Source of the DNA: Phytophthora hibernalis | Lineage: Eukaryota > Oomycota > Peronosporomycetes > Peronosporales > Peronosporaceae | Direction: 5' to 3' | Assembly: GCA_012656075.1 (NCBI GenBank) | Contig: JAAKBF010000042.1 | Coordinates: forward strand, 558,001-622,000 | DNA: 64,000 nucleotides | In this document: in pieces, positions 54,394 through 64,000 of the stretch | How the letters are laid out: each line of letters begins with the position of its first letter | Position numbering within the stretch: position 1 is the first letter of the stretch | The notes under the pieces: model-generated | Databases searched by the model: none | Told to the model about the DNA's origin: nothing | Seen by the model: the letters and a program-made list of their open reading frames with translations, nothing else | Program-made: the position numbers and the translations under genes

Positions 54394-54876
54394 TTACAGA
54401 CGACTTTCGCATAACGTCATCCGACGTCCGGGGTTCACTTGATAATAGCGCCGGGTGGTTCGGCGCTCCTGCATTTCCCCCCCTGGAGGTGCCTCGGCGC
54501 GATGGACGGCAAGGAGAGCAGGAACGCGCGGGTGCCGCGCGTTGTTGACGAAGAACGGCGTCATCCCCGTCGACGCGTGAACCGCATTGTTCAGCGCGAA
54601 TTCTGCAAGCGGCAGGAAGGATCTCCAGGACGTGAACGACGTGGCGTAACTGCGGAGTACGTCCTCTAGTACCCGGTTAACACGCTCCGTTTGCCCATCC
54701 GTCTCTGGATGGGCAAACGGACGAGTCAATTTCGCCAGCGTCTTCGCGGAGGGGTTGCGCAGATTCGTCATGATTGAGGAGTAAAACGAATCCTTTTCAT
54801 ACGCGTCAGCGATCTGCTGACGGAGTGGCATCACCGGGCTCGATACCATCGAGTTGATGCAGAGCGCCTCGGACAC
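54394..54876 (-). pseudogene. gypsy integrase, core deleted
   Basis: An N-terminal linker (KDSFYSSIMTNLRNPSAKTL) is followed directly by HPETDGQTERVNRVLEDVLR and FTSWRSFLPLAEFALNNAVH. The HHCC zinc-binding part and the segments with the first two catalytic Asp, which should lie between them, are missing. The junction lies in a 14-bp perfect inverted repeat at 54687-54720. Confidence 0.85.
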
Positions 54877-56472
54877 CGCACAATCCTCGTCGTCGTCCTC
54901 ATCGTCAGGAAGGCCCTGATGACGTCCCAGGCGCCGGGGTCATAGTCCGGTCGCCGTGAAAGTGCGTCGGCAAGAATGTTGTTCTTGCCAGGCTTGTAGT
55001 GCACGACGAAGTTGTACTCCGCGAAAAAGGAGAGCCATCGCGCCATTCGTTGAGAGAGATGGGGGCTCTTCATCGCCGTTCGCAGCGACGCGTGATCGGT
55101 GTACACCGCGAAGGTTTATTCTCCCAGGAGATACACTCTGAATTTAATCAGAGCGTAGCGCATCGCGAGAAGCCCCTTGTCGTGAACCGGGTAGTTCTTC
55201 TCAGCCGGCTTCATCTGTCGTGACTGGTAGCTCACGACGCGCTCGTGGCCCTCATCGTCAAATTGCATGAGTGCGCAGCCGATGGCGAAGTCACTCGCGT
55301 CACACACGACGTGGAACGGTCTTGACGTATCCGGGAGCATCAAGACAGGAGCTGATGCAAGGCTCTTCTTCACAGCGGCAAACGCATTCTGGTGTTCAGG
55401 GCGCCATAACCAAGTGACGTCCTTCTTCAGCAGTGACGAGAGGGGCTGGATGAGCCCTGCGTAGTCCTTCGTGTACTTGAGAAGATAGTTGGCGAAACCC
55501 AACCATTGACGCAGCTCCGTTGGGTTCTTGGGTGTTGGCCAAGAACAATCGAGGACATCTTCTCCGGATCGGCGCGAACACCAGCCTTACTGACGTAGCA
55601 GCCAAGCACCGGAATCTCCGGGCGCAGAAGACACACTTCTTCAAGTTTGCATACAGCTTGTTTTCACGCATCACTTGAAAGACCTGCCTCAAGTGCCGGA
55701 GATGGACGTCGACAGCGCTGAGGTCTTTCTCAGCGCGACTGTGGACGAAGATGTCGTCGAAGTCGCTCGGCGCAAAGTCGCGGAGCGGACGGAGGACTTG
55801 TGAAACCATCCGGTTGAAGGTCGCTGGTGCGTTCTTCAGACCCTGTGGCATGACAAGCCATTCCCAGAGCATGCCGCTCGGAGTGCTCACTGCCGTCAGA
55901 GGAACGTCAACGCTCCTCATGATGATCTGATAGAAGCCGTCTGTCAGATCGATCGCGCTGTAGATGACGCTGCCCGACATGGAATCCAACACCATGTCCT
56001 TTCGCGGGATCGGTGTCTGAGCTGGGATGGTGGCGTCGTTCAGTTTGTTGAGCGCGTGAACAATGCGCCACCCGCCGGTCGCCTTCTTCACACAGAAGGT
56101 AGGGCTCGAGTGCGGTGAAGTGCTCGCGCACGTGGCCTGCTTTGCGACGGCCTTCGAAGAACTCATCGATCGCCTGCACTTGGTCTCGCGGCAGTGGCCA
56201 CTGCCGTGTAACGCAGTACTTCGCTCCGGGCACGAGGTCGATCTCATGTTGGACACCTCAATCCGCAGGCAGCTCTGCTGGGATTTTGTCGGGAAAGACG
56301 TCTTCGTACTTGCGCGCGAGCGAGTACACAGGGTTGCCGCACGCTTGAAGCGCTTCCCATGATTGCGCGATGAATCGCTCCTCACGGGCTGACTTGGGTT
56401 CAGCGGGTTTCGGCCGCGACAGTGTTGCAGTCTCACTGACTGTATTAATTTCGACAGTGGGAGAGTCGGCAC
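54831..56472 (-). pseudogene. gypsy reverse transcriptase and RNase H
   Basis: RT blocks: FCVKKATGGWRIVHALNKLN, SAIDLTDGFYQIIM, GLKNAPATFNRMVSQVLRPL and the catalytic SDFDDIFVHSRAEKDLS. RNase H: FHVVCDASDFAIGCALMQFD, SYQSRQMKPAEKNYPVHDKG and YTDHASLRTAMKSPHLSQRM, then KPGKNNILADALSRRPDYD. Frame changes near 55,510 and 55,110, and at the RT start, break it. Confidence 0.9.
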
Positions 56473-56865
56473 TTGTGAGCAGACATACTTGCTCGATGTC
56501 GCCCGACTTCAAGTCGAGGAAGCGCTTCCAGGAAAGGCCTGGAAGCTGCGTGATGGCATTCGCATCGCAAGGTGGGTTCGCCACTTCGACTGCTCGTACT
56601 CGGTTGGGGAACCGTCCGAGTACTCTACCTCGCTGATCAGCTCGGTGGGCGGGAGCGCGCTCTGTGTCCCAGAACGCCTCCGCAGTCGTCGTCGTGATTT
56701 CCGGCGCTTGGACTTCCGCAGTTGCCTCGAGGTATCGCTCGAGGCCGAAGTCGCGTCGTCACTGGACGAGGATTCACTTGATGACGATTCACCCTCCTCT
56801 AGGCGTGGGAACTCGTTTTCGACCACGCCGGTATCGCGCAGGTGTGGGTCCTGCGTGAGTACGTC

Positions 56866-56975
56866 ATTCTTGTACGGGAGCCGCTGCTCGACCGCGTTCT
56901 TGGTATGCGGGAGCCGCTGCTCGACCGCCTCGTTCTTGTATGGGAGCCGCTGCTCGACCGCGTTGTTCACATGCG
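56866..56975 (-). repeat. 33-bp repeats between protease and reverse transcriptase
   Basis: At least three in-frame copies of an 11-residue unit (VEQRLPYKNEA, VEQRLPHTKNA, VEQRLPYKN), with GGGAGCCGCTGCTCGACCGC recurring every 33 bp on the plus strand. Confidence 0.85.
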
Positions 56976-57040
56976 GAGTCGCTGCTCGTCCGTCTCGTTC
57001 ACATACGGAGCCGCCGCTCGACCGTCTCTTTCGTCGTACT

Positions 57041-57687
57041 CTAGCGCGCCTGCGAAAGGCTGTGGTTTGCTGACTCCGGGACGGATGTCGCACACACCAG
57101 ACAGTGAGGGCCATCGCTCGCTCGTAGTAGGGGTGGTGTCGTGGCAGATCTGTCCACGATGGAGACATGGGGCGTCGGGGCGACGAGGAGGTGAGTGAAC
57201 ACCTCGCTAACGTCAAACCCAACCCGACGCCGAATCGATCGGGCTAACCAGTCGATCTCTGGCTGGTAGCGGACAAGCCACGGCATTCCGAGGATGCAGT
57301 CGAGCGCATAGTTCATCTCGATTACCAGGAAGTCATCATTGCTGTGGAAACCGTCGAATGTGTACGGAAGAGTAACATCTCGGCGAGGAGCGCGGTGTGG
57401 CTTGCCGTCAGCTTGCTCGACGACGATCTCGCCCAATCCTTCGCGTACTCGCACATGCGAAGGAAGAAGCGAGAGGCAGTTCGCACGAATGAAGTTGTTC
57501 GTGGCTCCGGAGTCAAGCAGCGCGCGGAGCGGCGCTCCGCGCCGGCAACGTGAAGACTAACGAGGATCAGCCTGTTGTCATCCGACGTGGTGGTGGCATT
57601 GAAGTGTGCATGTAGCACGAGGGAGCTAGGAGGACCGGTTGTGATCGGGGACCGGGGCCTCCATTCCAGCCAGTAGGGCGCCCGCAC
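57041..57687 (-). pseudogene. gypsy aspartic protease region
   Basis: The retroviral-type catalytic motif LLDSGATNNFI is readable near 57,500, followed by EIVVEQADGKPHR, FLVIEMNYALDCILGMPWL and VRYQPEIDWLARSI, typical of Ty3/gypsy proteases. A frame change lies between the two parts. Confidence 0.85.
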
Positions 57688-57738
57688 CTACTGGTCTCGG
57701 CCGTTTGGGTGGGCGACCGAGAAGTTGTCATCGGGATG

Positions 57739-58670
57739 TCAGATGGCCTCAACGCTTGCTAGACAGGAGCCGGTGCTCGGCACACTGCTGCACGGTGACC
57801 TGACTTGCCACAACGGAAGCACGTCACCGTTGTTGCTGCCACGGGAGCGTCGAGAAGTCGAGGTAGAGTATGACCTCGACTCCGCCTCAATAGCGTCAAT
57901 CTCCATAGGATCAGGTTCCGACACCCGAGCCTCGGGCGTTAGCGCCCGCGCATACGAATATGCGACCGTGTAGTCCTCGCGCAGCGCGAGGGCGAAGGCA
58001 GCTTCGATGGTCTTCGGCTCCGCTCGCGTGAGGCAGTATCGCGTCATACCCTCACGCATTCCGAAGATGAAGACATGAACTTGAGACGGCACGTCGACGG
58101 GATTTGTTATGATACACGAAATCAAGTGGCGTGTCTTCTGGGCGTAGTCGCGCATCGACATTTTCCTTGGCGGAGCGCGAAGAAGCTCGCGCGCATCCGG
58201 GACTCATCTTGCGGGGGCTCGAACGCAAGACGCAAGTCACTCTGGATAGCGTCCAGAGTCGGGAACGCAGCGGCGTCGACTACGAGTCGACTAAGTGCCC
58301 ACTCTTTGGCTTTGCCGGCCAGTCGCGACAGCAAGAAGTTCACCTTCACCGACTCGGCCTCGAGCAGTCTCGAGGCAATCGCAATGTCGATCTCTCGAAA
58401 CCAGCGATTCAGCGGGAGGCGATCTTGTCCGACTCCAGAATACGCGGACGTCTCGATCTTGATGTCATCTCCCTTCGTGGAACGCGAGCGAGTCTGTACC
58501 CGCCGTTTTGCTTCGGCGAGCTCGCGTTCCATGAATTCTTGGGCAGCTTGACGCTGCGGTTCTGTGGTCGCCGAACTCAGCAGCATGGTGACGGCGGCCT
58601 CGCCGGTCACATCGGCGAGGCGATGGAGAGCTTCCCACTCAATCCGCGTGAGGTGGGAAAAACTTTCCAT
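57739..58670 (-). pseudogene. gag: gypsy gag, with zinc knuckle
   Basis: ATG at 58670 ([20 protein letters not shown]). The capsid-like region contains [20 protein letters not shown] and [20 protein letters not shown] frame change near 58,150 joins [19 protein letters not shown] and FIFGMREGMTRYCL. A zinc-knuckle CGKSGHRAAVC is readable in a neighbouring frame near 57,800. It forms the particle that packages the element RNA. Confidence 0.85.
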
Positions 58671-58756
58671 GCTCCAGGGTTACCCCATGCCTTCAGGCTC
58701 CAATACTTCACTCATCTTGATCTTGGTCGTTGGAAGGACTACTAAGTGCTACCAGG

Positions 58757-59052
58757 TATAACGGGCCAGATGTGTCCGTTATCTAGCTTACACTATAGAT
58801 GCGAGGAAGCGTCGAAAGGCTCAGAAGACTGAGTCGTAGTATGGGCTTTGCGGCAAATTAAACTCTGATTTAGGTGAGGGCCCGTCGGGTCACTCAAATG
58901 CTAACTGTCATCCGATTGGCTGAAATGGCTCTCCAATTTCAACCAATCAAAGAATGACAACGAAGCGCACGCTAGCCGTGTCTTCGTATCTACTATCAAT
59001 ATCAACCTATATAGATCTACCTACATATGTAACTACAGACTAGCCCGTTACA
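58757..59052 (-). repeat. 5' LTR of the gypsy element
   Basis: Same length and ends as the copy at 52564-52859. The internal region starts CCTGGTAGCACTTAGTAG, so TGGTAGC... next to the LTR may be the primer-binding site. Confidence 0.95.
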
Positions 59053-59350
59053 GTATGTGTAAATCGTCAAGGTAGCTGTTTCGCCACGCAGTGATGCAAT
59101 CCAACAGTTACATGCTTATTCAGACTTGGTTGTCGAAACGATACACCCATTCACCTTGAATTGCATCACTTTGTTCCACGTTGACTCAGTTGATCTTTCA
59201 AGCGACCAAGTATCACCCTCTTCCTATGACTGGCCCTTAACCTGGCAGCTGAATGTACCCCAGCGTTTGTGGAGGATGTCACCAAACATGGCTCCATTTG
59301 CAGCGAAAATCTCAAACATTTTGCCCGATGAATCGCGCATCCAACAGTGT
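59053..59350 (-). pseudogene. 5' part of the gene relic split by the gypsy element
   Basis: The minus strand reads SSGKMFEIFAANGAMFGDIL, HKRWGTFSCQVKG, a stop, NKVMQFKVNGCIVSTTKSE, a stop, then CNCWIASLRGETATLTIYTY at the LTR border, continuing in phase with the relic at 52563. Stops inside show it was already decayed or decayed later. Confidence 0.6.
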
Positions 59351-59936
59351 ACCTTGTACAACCTGTTGTAGTCGATGCTGCTCTGTATTGGCCGGGGAAG
59401 TGCTCAACGAAACACGTGCATGGTGGCGAGCAGGAGGTGCTGATGGTGACGCAGATTGAGGTGTGGTTGGTTCACGCAAAGGGTACGGCGAAAAACGAGC
59501 GGCGGGCGACGACGAGGGCGGTGTCCTTCGATCAGACGTCGGACGTCGTCGCGAAGCCTCAGCTGCACGCATAGCTGGTGACGTCGAGGGTGGTGTCCTT
59601 CGCGCGGATGGTGGGCGTCACCCGTAGCCTCATATGCAAGATGGTCAGAATCGCCTCTCTCTTGAGTATCTGCAGTAGCTATTGCAGACAAATACCGTCC
59701 TGCAGCTTCTTCGACCATGTTGCCGCCGTCGGGGACTGACTGACTGACTTCGAGAAGGTTTTCGATGTGTTATACACAGTTCACTTTTTCAAATTCATAA
59801 CTTATCCTGTTACAGAGACTTACGCGATTTGGTGTGCTGTTGGTTCGAAGAACCGTCTTTGGGAATTTAGAGTAGAACTCACAATAAAAGATCGCGTCAA
59901 AGAACACGAAGCCCTGCTCAAAATGCGTCTATACTG

Positions 59937-60395
59937 ATGAGGAAACTGAAGACTGTCAAACGTCTAGCCCTCCTGCGGAACCATGGTTGCACGTGGAAGC
60001 ATGTCCCGATGCGAGAACTACGATGGAGTGGTCTTCACCGGATGCTGAAGCGATACGAACAGTTTCACCCATTCTTGTTTCTGTTTGAGATGGATGTCGA
60101 AGTAGACCCCAATTTACCCCGCTATACCCCAGCTGACGACGCTCGCCGCTTTCCGATTGTAAAGTATCTGCCAAGTGCTGAAGGACACTGTCAGATCATG
60201 GTCTTTCTCGACGACATGGCAGTCCTGGAGCTGGCAACGAAGCGCATGTAGGGCGAATATATCACGTTGGTGATTACACGAAATATCTTTGATGAAGTCC
60301 TGATTGAATTTCCAGAACTGGAGCATCGTCTGAAAGCCGATGCGGGCATTGCCAAGTCCAAGGCGTTTGAAGCCGCAACTGTCATAATCGTGGAA
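59937..60395 (+). pseudogene. transposon-derived relic, family unclear
   Basis: The plus strand reads FLFEMDVEVDPNLPRYTPAD and KYLPSAEGHCQIMVFLDDMA, an in-frame TAG at 60249, then FPELEHRLKADAGIAKSKAF and EAATVIIVED. It resembles sequences found next to hAT-type genes in oomycetes, but this is a weak assignment. Confidence 0.4.
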
Positions 60396-60399
60396 GACT

Positions 60400-61206
60400 G
60401 AGAACATAGAAGAAGAAAATGCTTCTGTGACTAGACTTCTCTGAATTCCTGGAAGTCCAACGCAGATAGCTCCTACAAAACGCAAGCATAACAACACAAA
60501 CTAGACTAGGGCACCCGCAGGCAAGAAAAAGCAAATCAAAACTCCAGGAAGGACGACTGCAGAGCGACAGAGACCATTACCATTGTTGGATCACCCCGCG
60601 CCAAATTTTCTCGTACACGGTTCGTATTTGACTGATACCATCCAGACGTATACGAACTTGGTGAAGACGCATTCATTTCCTCAGAAGAATTAGTCTGTGT
60701 ATGTGACCATCAGCAGGAAGCGGCATCTTGAGACGTGCAAATCCACCCTGGAGTGTTCTCATACCCGATTCGGCGGCCTGTCGAGCTGATACAAGTTGAC
60801 TATTAAATTGCAGCGGTCGTCGATACTCCGCAACTCTCCCTGTTTTCTAAACAAGGGTGGTGCTCTCGGCCCCCATCCTGATGCTGCAACGACTGTTCTT
60901 CGCTGACATTGTACAACCGGTAGCTAAGATCGGGTCTTTGCGTGGCGTGGTTAGCAAAGGACAGCGCCGGAAAAACCTGAAGCCTGCTTGTCGCCTCAAG
61001 ACGATCGCGTGTGACGTGCTGAATTCTGGGGAGAGGGGCAAAAATGATAAATGCTGAAAATCAGTTGCAACGTGAGACTCCAGACGCGGCCTGGAAATGT
61101 CAGTAGGCGGCGTATCGGCACTCAGCGATAAATCAAACTCTCCAGTATCCTGTCTCTCACTTCCATCGTTCTCAGAGATGGAATCAACTTGACTGGTCGA
61201 ATGTTG
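60400..61206. other. intergenic, no gene seen
   Basis: Only short ORFs without motifs. Confidence 0.35.
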
Positions 61207-61719
61207 TTATGATTCTGAAGGCGAGTCAGATTCCACGTTATTCGTAGGTGTAGCATCATCTCTAGGTGGGCATGACCCACCGGAAGCTCCGTCGTTTGCT
61301 TCTGGTCCAACTTGACCCTCGAGAGGAAGTATTTTCTCCGTCGTCCAGGTCCGGCTGGTGCTCCACTTTCTCCTCAATACTGCGCTGAATTTGACGACCC
61401 TGCGAACGGTGTTTGGGCACTGCGGGTCTCCAATTGGGTTCAAGTTGGTTAAGAGCGCCAGGTATGTTTTCTTGATCGAGACGATGTCGCGTCGAGACCG
61501 CTGGTTCCACTCAGCGTACACTTGGCATCTTCCAAGCATGGTATCCCACTCGTTTACACCTGTCGGAAGTATGCCCTCGATCGCGTCCAGAAGGTCAACC
61601 AAGTCGTCATTTGAGTAGTTCTCGTTGCCGGCTACCCTGCCACGTCGGCCATACACTGTCGCATTCTTGTGCGCGGCGGTGTGTGCTTGCAGCGCTTGGA
61701 ATGCAGAGAAACTTGGCAT
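61207..61719 (-). CDS. DUF6818-like protein (oomycete Myb-like domain)
   Basis: ATG at 61719. After a short N-terminus comes ENYSNDDLVDLLDAIEGILP, TGVNEWDTMLGRCQVYAEWN, RDIVSIKKTYLALLTNLNPI and GDPQCPNTVRRV, the pattern of a Myb/SANT-like domain common in oomycete repeat-associated proteins. A frame change near 61,390 separates it from RQIQRSIEEKVEHQPDLDDG in the next frame, so the C-terminus after that point is doubtful. Possibly DNA-binding. It may belong to a transposable element, as such genes are multi-copy in Phytophthora. Confidence 0.6.
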   Translation of the reverse strand: MPSFSAFQALQAHTAAHKNATVYGRRGRVAGNENYSNDDLVDLLDAIEGILPTGVNEWDTMLGRCQVYAEWNQRSRRDIVSIKKTYLALLTNLNPIGDPQCPNTVRRVVKFSAVLRRKWSTSRTWTTEKILPLEGQVGPEANDGASGGSCPPRDDATPTNNVESDSPSES

Positions 61720-61729
61720 TTGCAATGCG

Positions 61730-63670
61730 TTTTACAATAGGGGATGCCAGTCAGTGGTGCCGGCTTTGTATGTCGTTGTCTGTACACAGCAGTCGGCAAG
61801 ACGTGTCAAGAAGGACAAGCCATTGATACCATCTTGCCGGAGATTATTCAAAATCGAAAGCTATTGTCCAAACTTGGAATTGATAACCTAGGTTCTATCG
61901 CATTCGCAACGTAGCTTGGTTGTGGCTGGCGCTCGGGGAAGCAGCGTTACATATAGCAAGTGTGTGTGTAGGAGAGACAGACGTACCGACAATGATGTTC
62001 ATTGTGAGGGCGAAGAAGACGACGCCGGTGCCGGCGACCTGTACATTTTGCGTGTTGTACGCACGGCTGCATAGTATCTCGTCGCGCATGGTCACGTCTG
62101 GACCCGAGAGTGTGCCGCACTCAGACACATGCCCCCAGCCAAGAGCGATTGGCGGAACGTGGTCCCGCCATGATGTTGGACTGGGCGCTCAGTATGGTCA
62201 TCGTCGAGGACGTACCTGCAGAGTCTGCCGCGAGTTTTGCAGTCAAGTGCGCCACAGACGCCAGGTCAGACGATCCAATGCGACAACACATAGCTAGAAA
62301 ATTAGAATCAATCGATTTGGTTTTGAAACAGGCTGGTCAATCACGCTGTCTTCACGTATGCTACTACAGTCACACCTGATTATATGATCCTCTCTATTTG
62401 AGCCCCGCCATTTATAAGATCCAAAATCTAGTGGAACCAAATAATTGACTTGGATTTAGTATGGTTACCGCTGATATGCACACATGTTTTATGAGGCACA
62501 CTGTGTGGCAACAAAGTCTGATATAGATTCTTTATTTGAGTCACAAATTTATCGCTCTGGCCTATTTTTCTTCAGGGAACCCCACTCTCATTGAAGGCTC
62601 CGCAAAATCCATGCTTTAAGATAAAAGCAGGTGGGCAGTACTCCAATTTCGTGTGGATGAGTTTGAATATTCCGAAATATGGGCGAGGTCACGGTTTAAG
62701 CTTGAGATTTGTAATCATGGGCCTGCCATCAAACATCTAAATACTTCAAGCTGAAGTTGCAATGTTGCATTGATACAAAGGTCGATCACACCACTGTTGT
62801 CAGCCATTGCTCTTAAGTACGTGACAGGGGGTAACTGTAAATAGTTTTTAAAGATTATTTGGGGACATAATTGTTCGGTAGCCGGCCAATTTTATGCACG
62901 TTTTAATTTGAGTGCACCACATAATTATTTTATTTGAGGCCATTTTCTATGAGTCAGAGTTCTATGTGGTCACCAACCATGCCTCATTCAAACAGGCGTG
63001 ACTGTACTTGGGATCGTTGCCAGTGCGAACGAGACAGCCGAGAGGTGTCCCACGCTATTATGGTGAGCTGATGCCTCGCGATGTTCGTGCCCCTGCTGAT
63101 TTCCCGCGTTATGTTTTCATCAAATACTAGATTCATTTAGTAATAACCTATGAATAACCTAAATGATATTAGCAACAAGGGGAACCCGGGTAGCACTCAT
63201 TGATCACGTTTGCCGTTGTAGGTCATACGGAGGTATGAGAAAATGAAAGTGGAAAGCGATGGAGCTCTGATTAACCGGCATTATGCAGTTCATGTCTGGC
63301 TAATGTGTGCCGGTTTGATGTAGGCCGGTCAGGAAGAACTTTATTCGCTCGTCTTGATCGCTTCAGTCCAGGGTAGTACACGAAATTACGGTCGTCACTT
63401 TCAACAAGACATCGGTGGTGTAGGGCGTAGCTCAACGGAAAACAGTGCGCAAACTTAAAGAAGTAACTGCATAGGTAGCTATGCAAACTGATTGTGACTT
63501 TCCACCGGGTTTTGTCATGTACCTCCAAGTGAAACAGTGCTCGCCGAGACTGATTGGATCTCGCTTGCGGTCTATGGGTCAAACTACCGTAGCGTTTTAG
63601 TCCTTGGTGACGTTTAGTCCTTAGCGACAGGTAGTTTCGGCCAATCGCATGAGCCCAAAACAACATATGC
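61730..63670. other. intergenic, no convincing gene
   Basis: Plus-strand ORFs around 61.9-62.4 kb (for example MMLDWALSMVIVEDVPAESA) have mixed composition and no family resemblance. The stretch 62.4-63.2 kb is AT-rich. Confidence 0.35.
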
Positions 63671-63671
63671 A

Positions 63672-64000
63672 TCAAAATACGACTGAGCTAATTTTAGCTT
63701 TATTGCGGATAAAATCGACACCATATTTAGTGTGCACAACACAATGTTGACAGATTACTGGACGTCGGCGGCAGAAGCGGGACCACAATGCACGCAGCAG
63801 AGCCGAGCAACCCCTTGCGCAAGCCCTTGGGGCGACAAACAGCAACTTCGAGAACGCGACCAGCCCCACCGCGGTCGTGATCGGACAGCCCACACGCGAC
63901 GCCAGTACCTCGACAACCGCAAGCTGTGAGAACAAGAGATCTGCTGGGACCAGAACGACCAGCACGTTACGAGCCAGCAGCAGCACGAAGCCAATCTTCA
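63672..64000 (-). other. possible 3' end of a minus-strand ORF entering from the right edge
   Basis: A frame open from the right edge to a stop at 63672 reads KIGFVLLLARNVLVVLVPAD, LLFSQLAVVEVLASRVGC and FSKLLFVAPRACARGCSALL. It is hydrophobic, but other frames are also open in this GC-rich stretch. No family was recognised. Confidence 0.25.

Larger units (their letters stand above)
52564..59052 (-). mobile_element. Ty3/gypsy LTR retrotransposon (chromovirus type), defective
   Basis: Two 296-bp LTRs in direct orientation enclose minus-strand gag, protease, reverse transcriptase, RNase H, a truncated integrase and a C-terminal chromodomain. The order PR-RT-RH-IN places it in Ty3/gypsy. The 5-bp target duplication GTATG is at 52559-52563 and 59053-59057. 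The LTRs differ at about 12 of 296 sites (near 4%), so the insertion is not very recent. Coding frames are broken in several places and most of the integrase core is deleted. Confidence 0.95.

Overview
The window comes from an oomycete nuclear genome, most likely Phytophthora or a close Peronosporales relative. This is inferred from secreted genes with RxLR/EER-like motifs, a mucin-like secreted protein with acidic octapeptide repeats and a PAN/Apple-type end, a bZIP factor with an altered basic region, a DUF6818-like protein, Crypton-, pogo-, Tc1- and Ty3/gypsy-type elements, and very short introns (58-78 bp) in dense genes. I cannot name the species.

Layout. 1-1.7 kb: 3' part of a coiled-coil gene leaving the left edge (minus). 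2.5-4.2 kb: Tc1 transposon with 273-bp inverted repeats and TA target duplications. 5.7-26.2 kb: gene-dense island with an ankyrin-repeat gene, a frameshifted RxLR-like gene, a ~7-kb array of four ion-channel/cyclic-nucleotide-binding modules, a TMEM144-like transporter, a second RxLR-like gene, a tail-anchored zinc-finger protein, ribosomal protein L10a, dihydrolipoyl dehydrogenase, a DHHC palmitoyltransferase and calreticulin. 26.8-32.2 kb: mariner-type and pogo-type elements, two MITE-like elements and a hairpin. 32.8-41.9 kb: a mucin-like secreted repeat protein, a Cys-rich probable GPI-anchored secreted protein and a bZIP factor. 42.5-62 kb: a repeat-rich stretch with a Crypton-like recombinase, pogo, hAT and IS630-type relics, and a 6.5-kb Ty3/gypsy chromovirus with intact LTRs and a 5-bp target duplication, inserted into an older gene relic. 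The right edge may hold the end of one more minus-strand ORF.

The main candidate for something new is 9.8-16.7 kb. Four successive six-transmembrane channel plus cyclic-nucleotide-binding modules read through on the minus strand with no room for intergenic sequence. This suggests one chain of about 2,260 residues, a covalent pseudo-tetramer resembling four-domain Na/Ca channels but built of CNG/HCN-type modules. The modules differ in pore sequence and in how well the nucleotide-binding motif is kept.

Caution: many ORFs, including the housekeeping L10a gene, are broken by single-base changes, most in short homopolymers, while dihydrolipoyl dehydrogenase, calreticulin and the DHHC gene are clean. 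Many of these breaks are probably consensus errors. For genes carrying one, the span given is that of the inferred gene. No repaired sequence is given.
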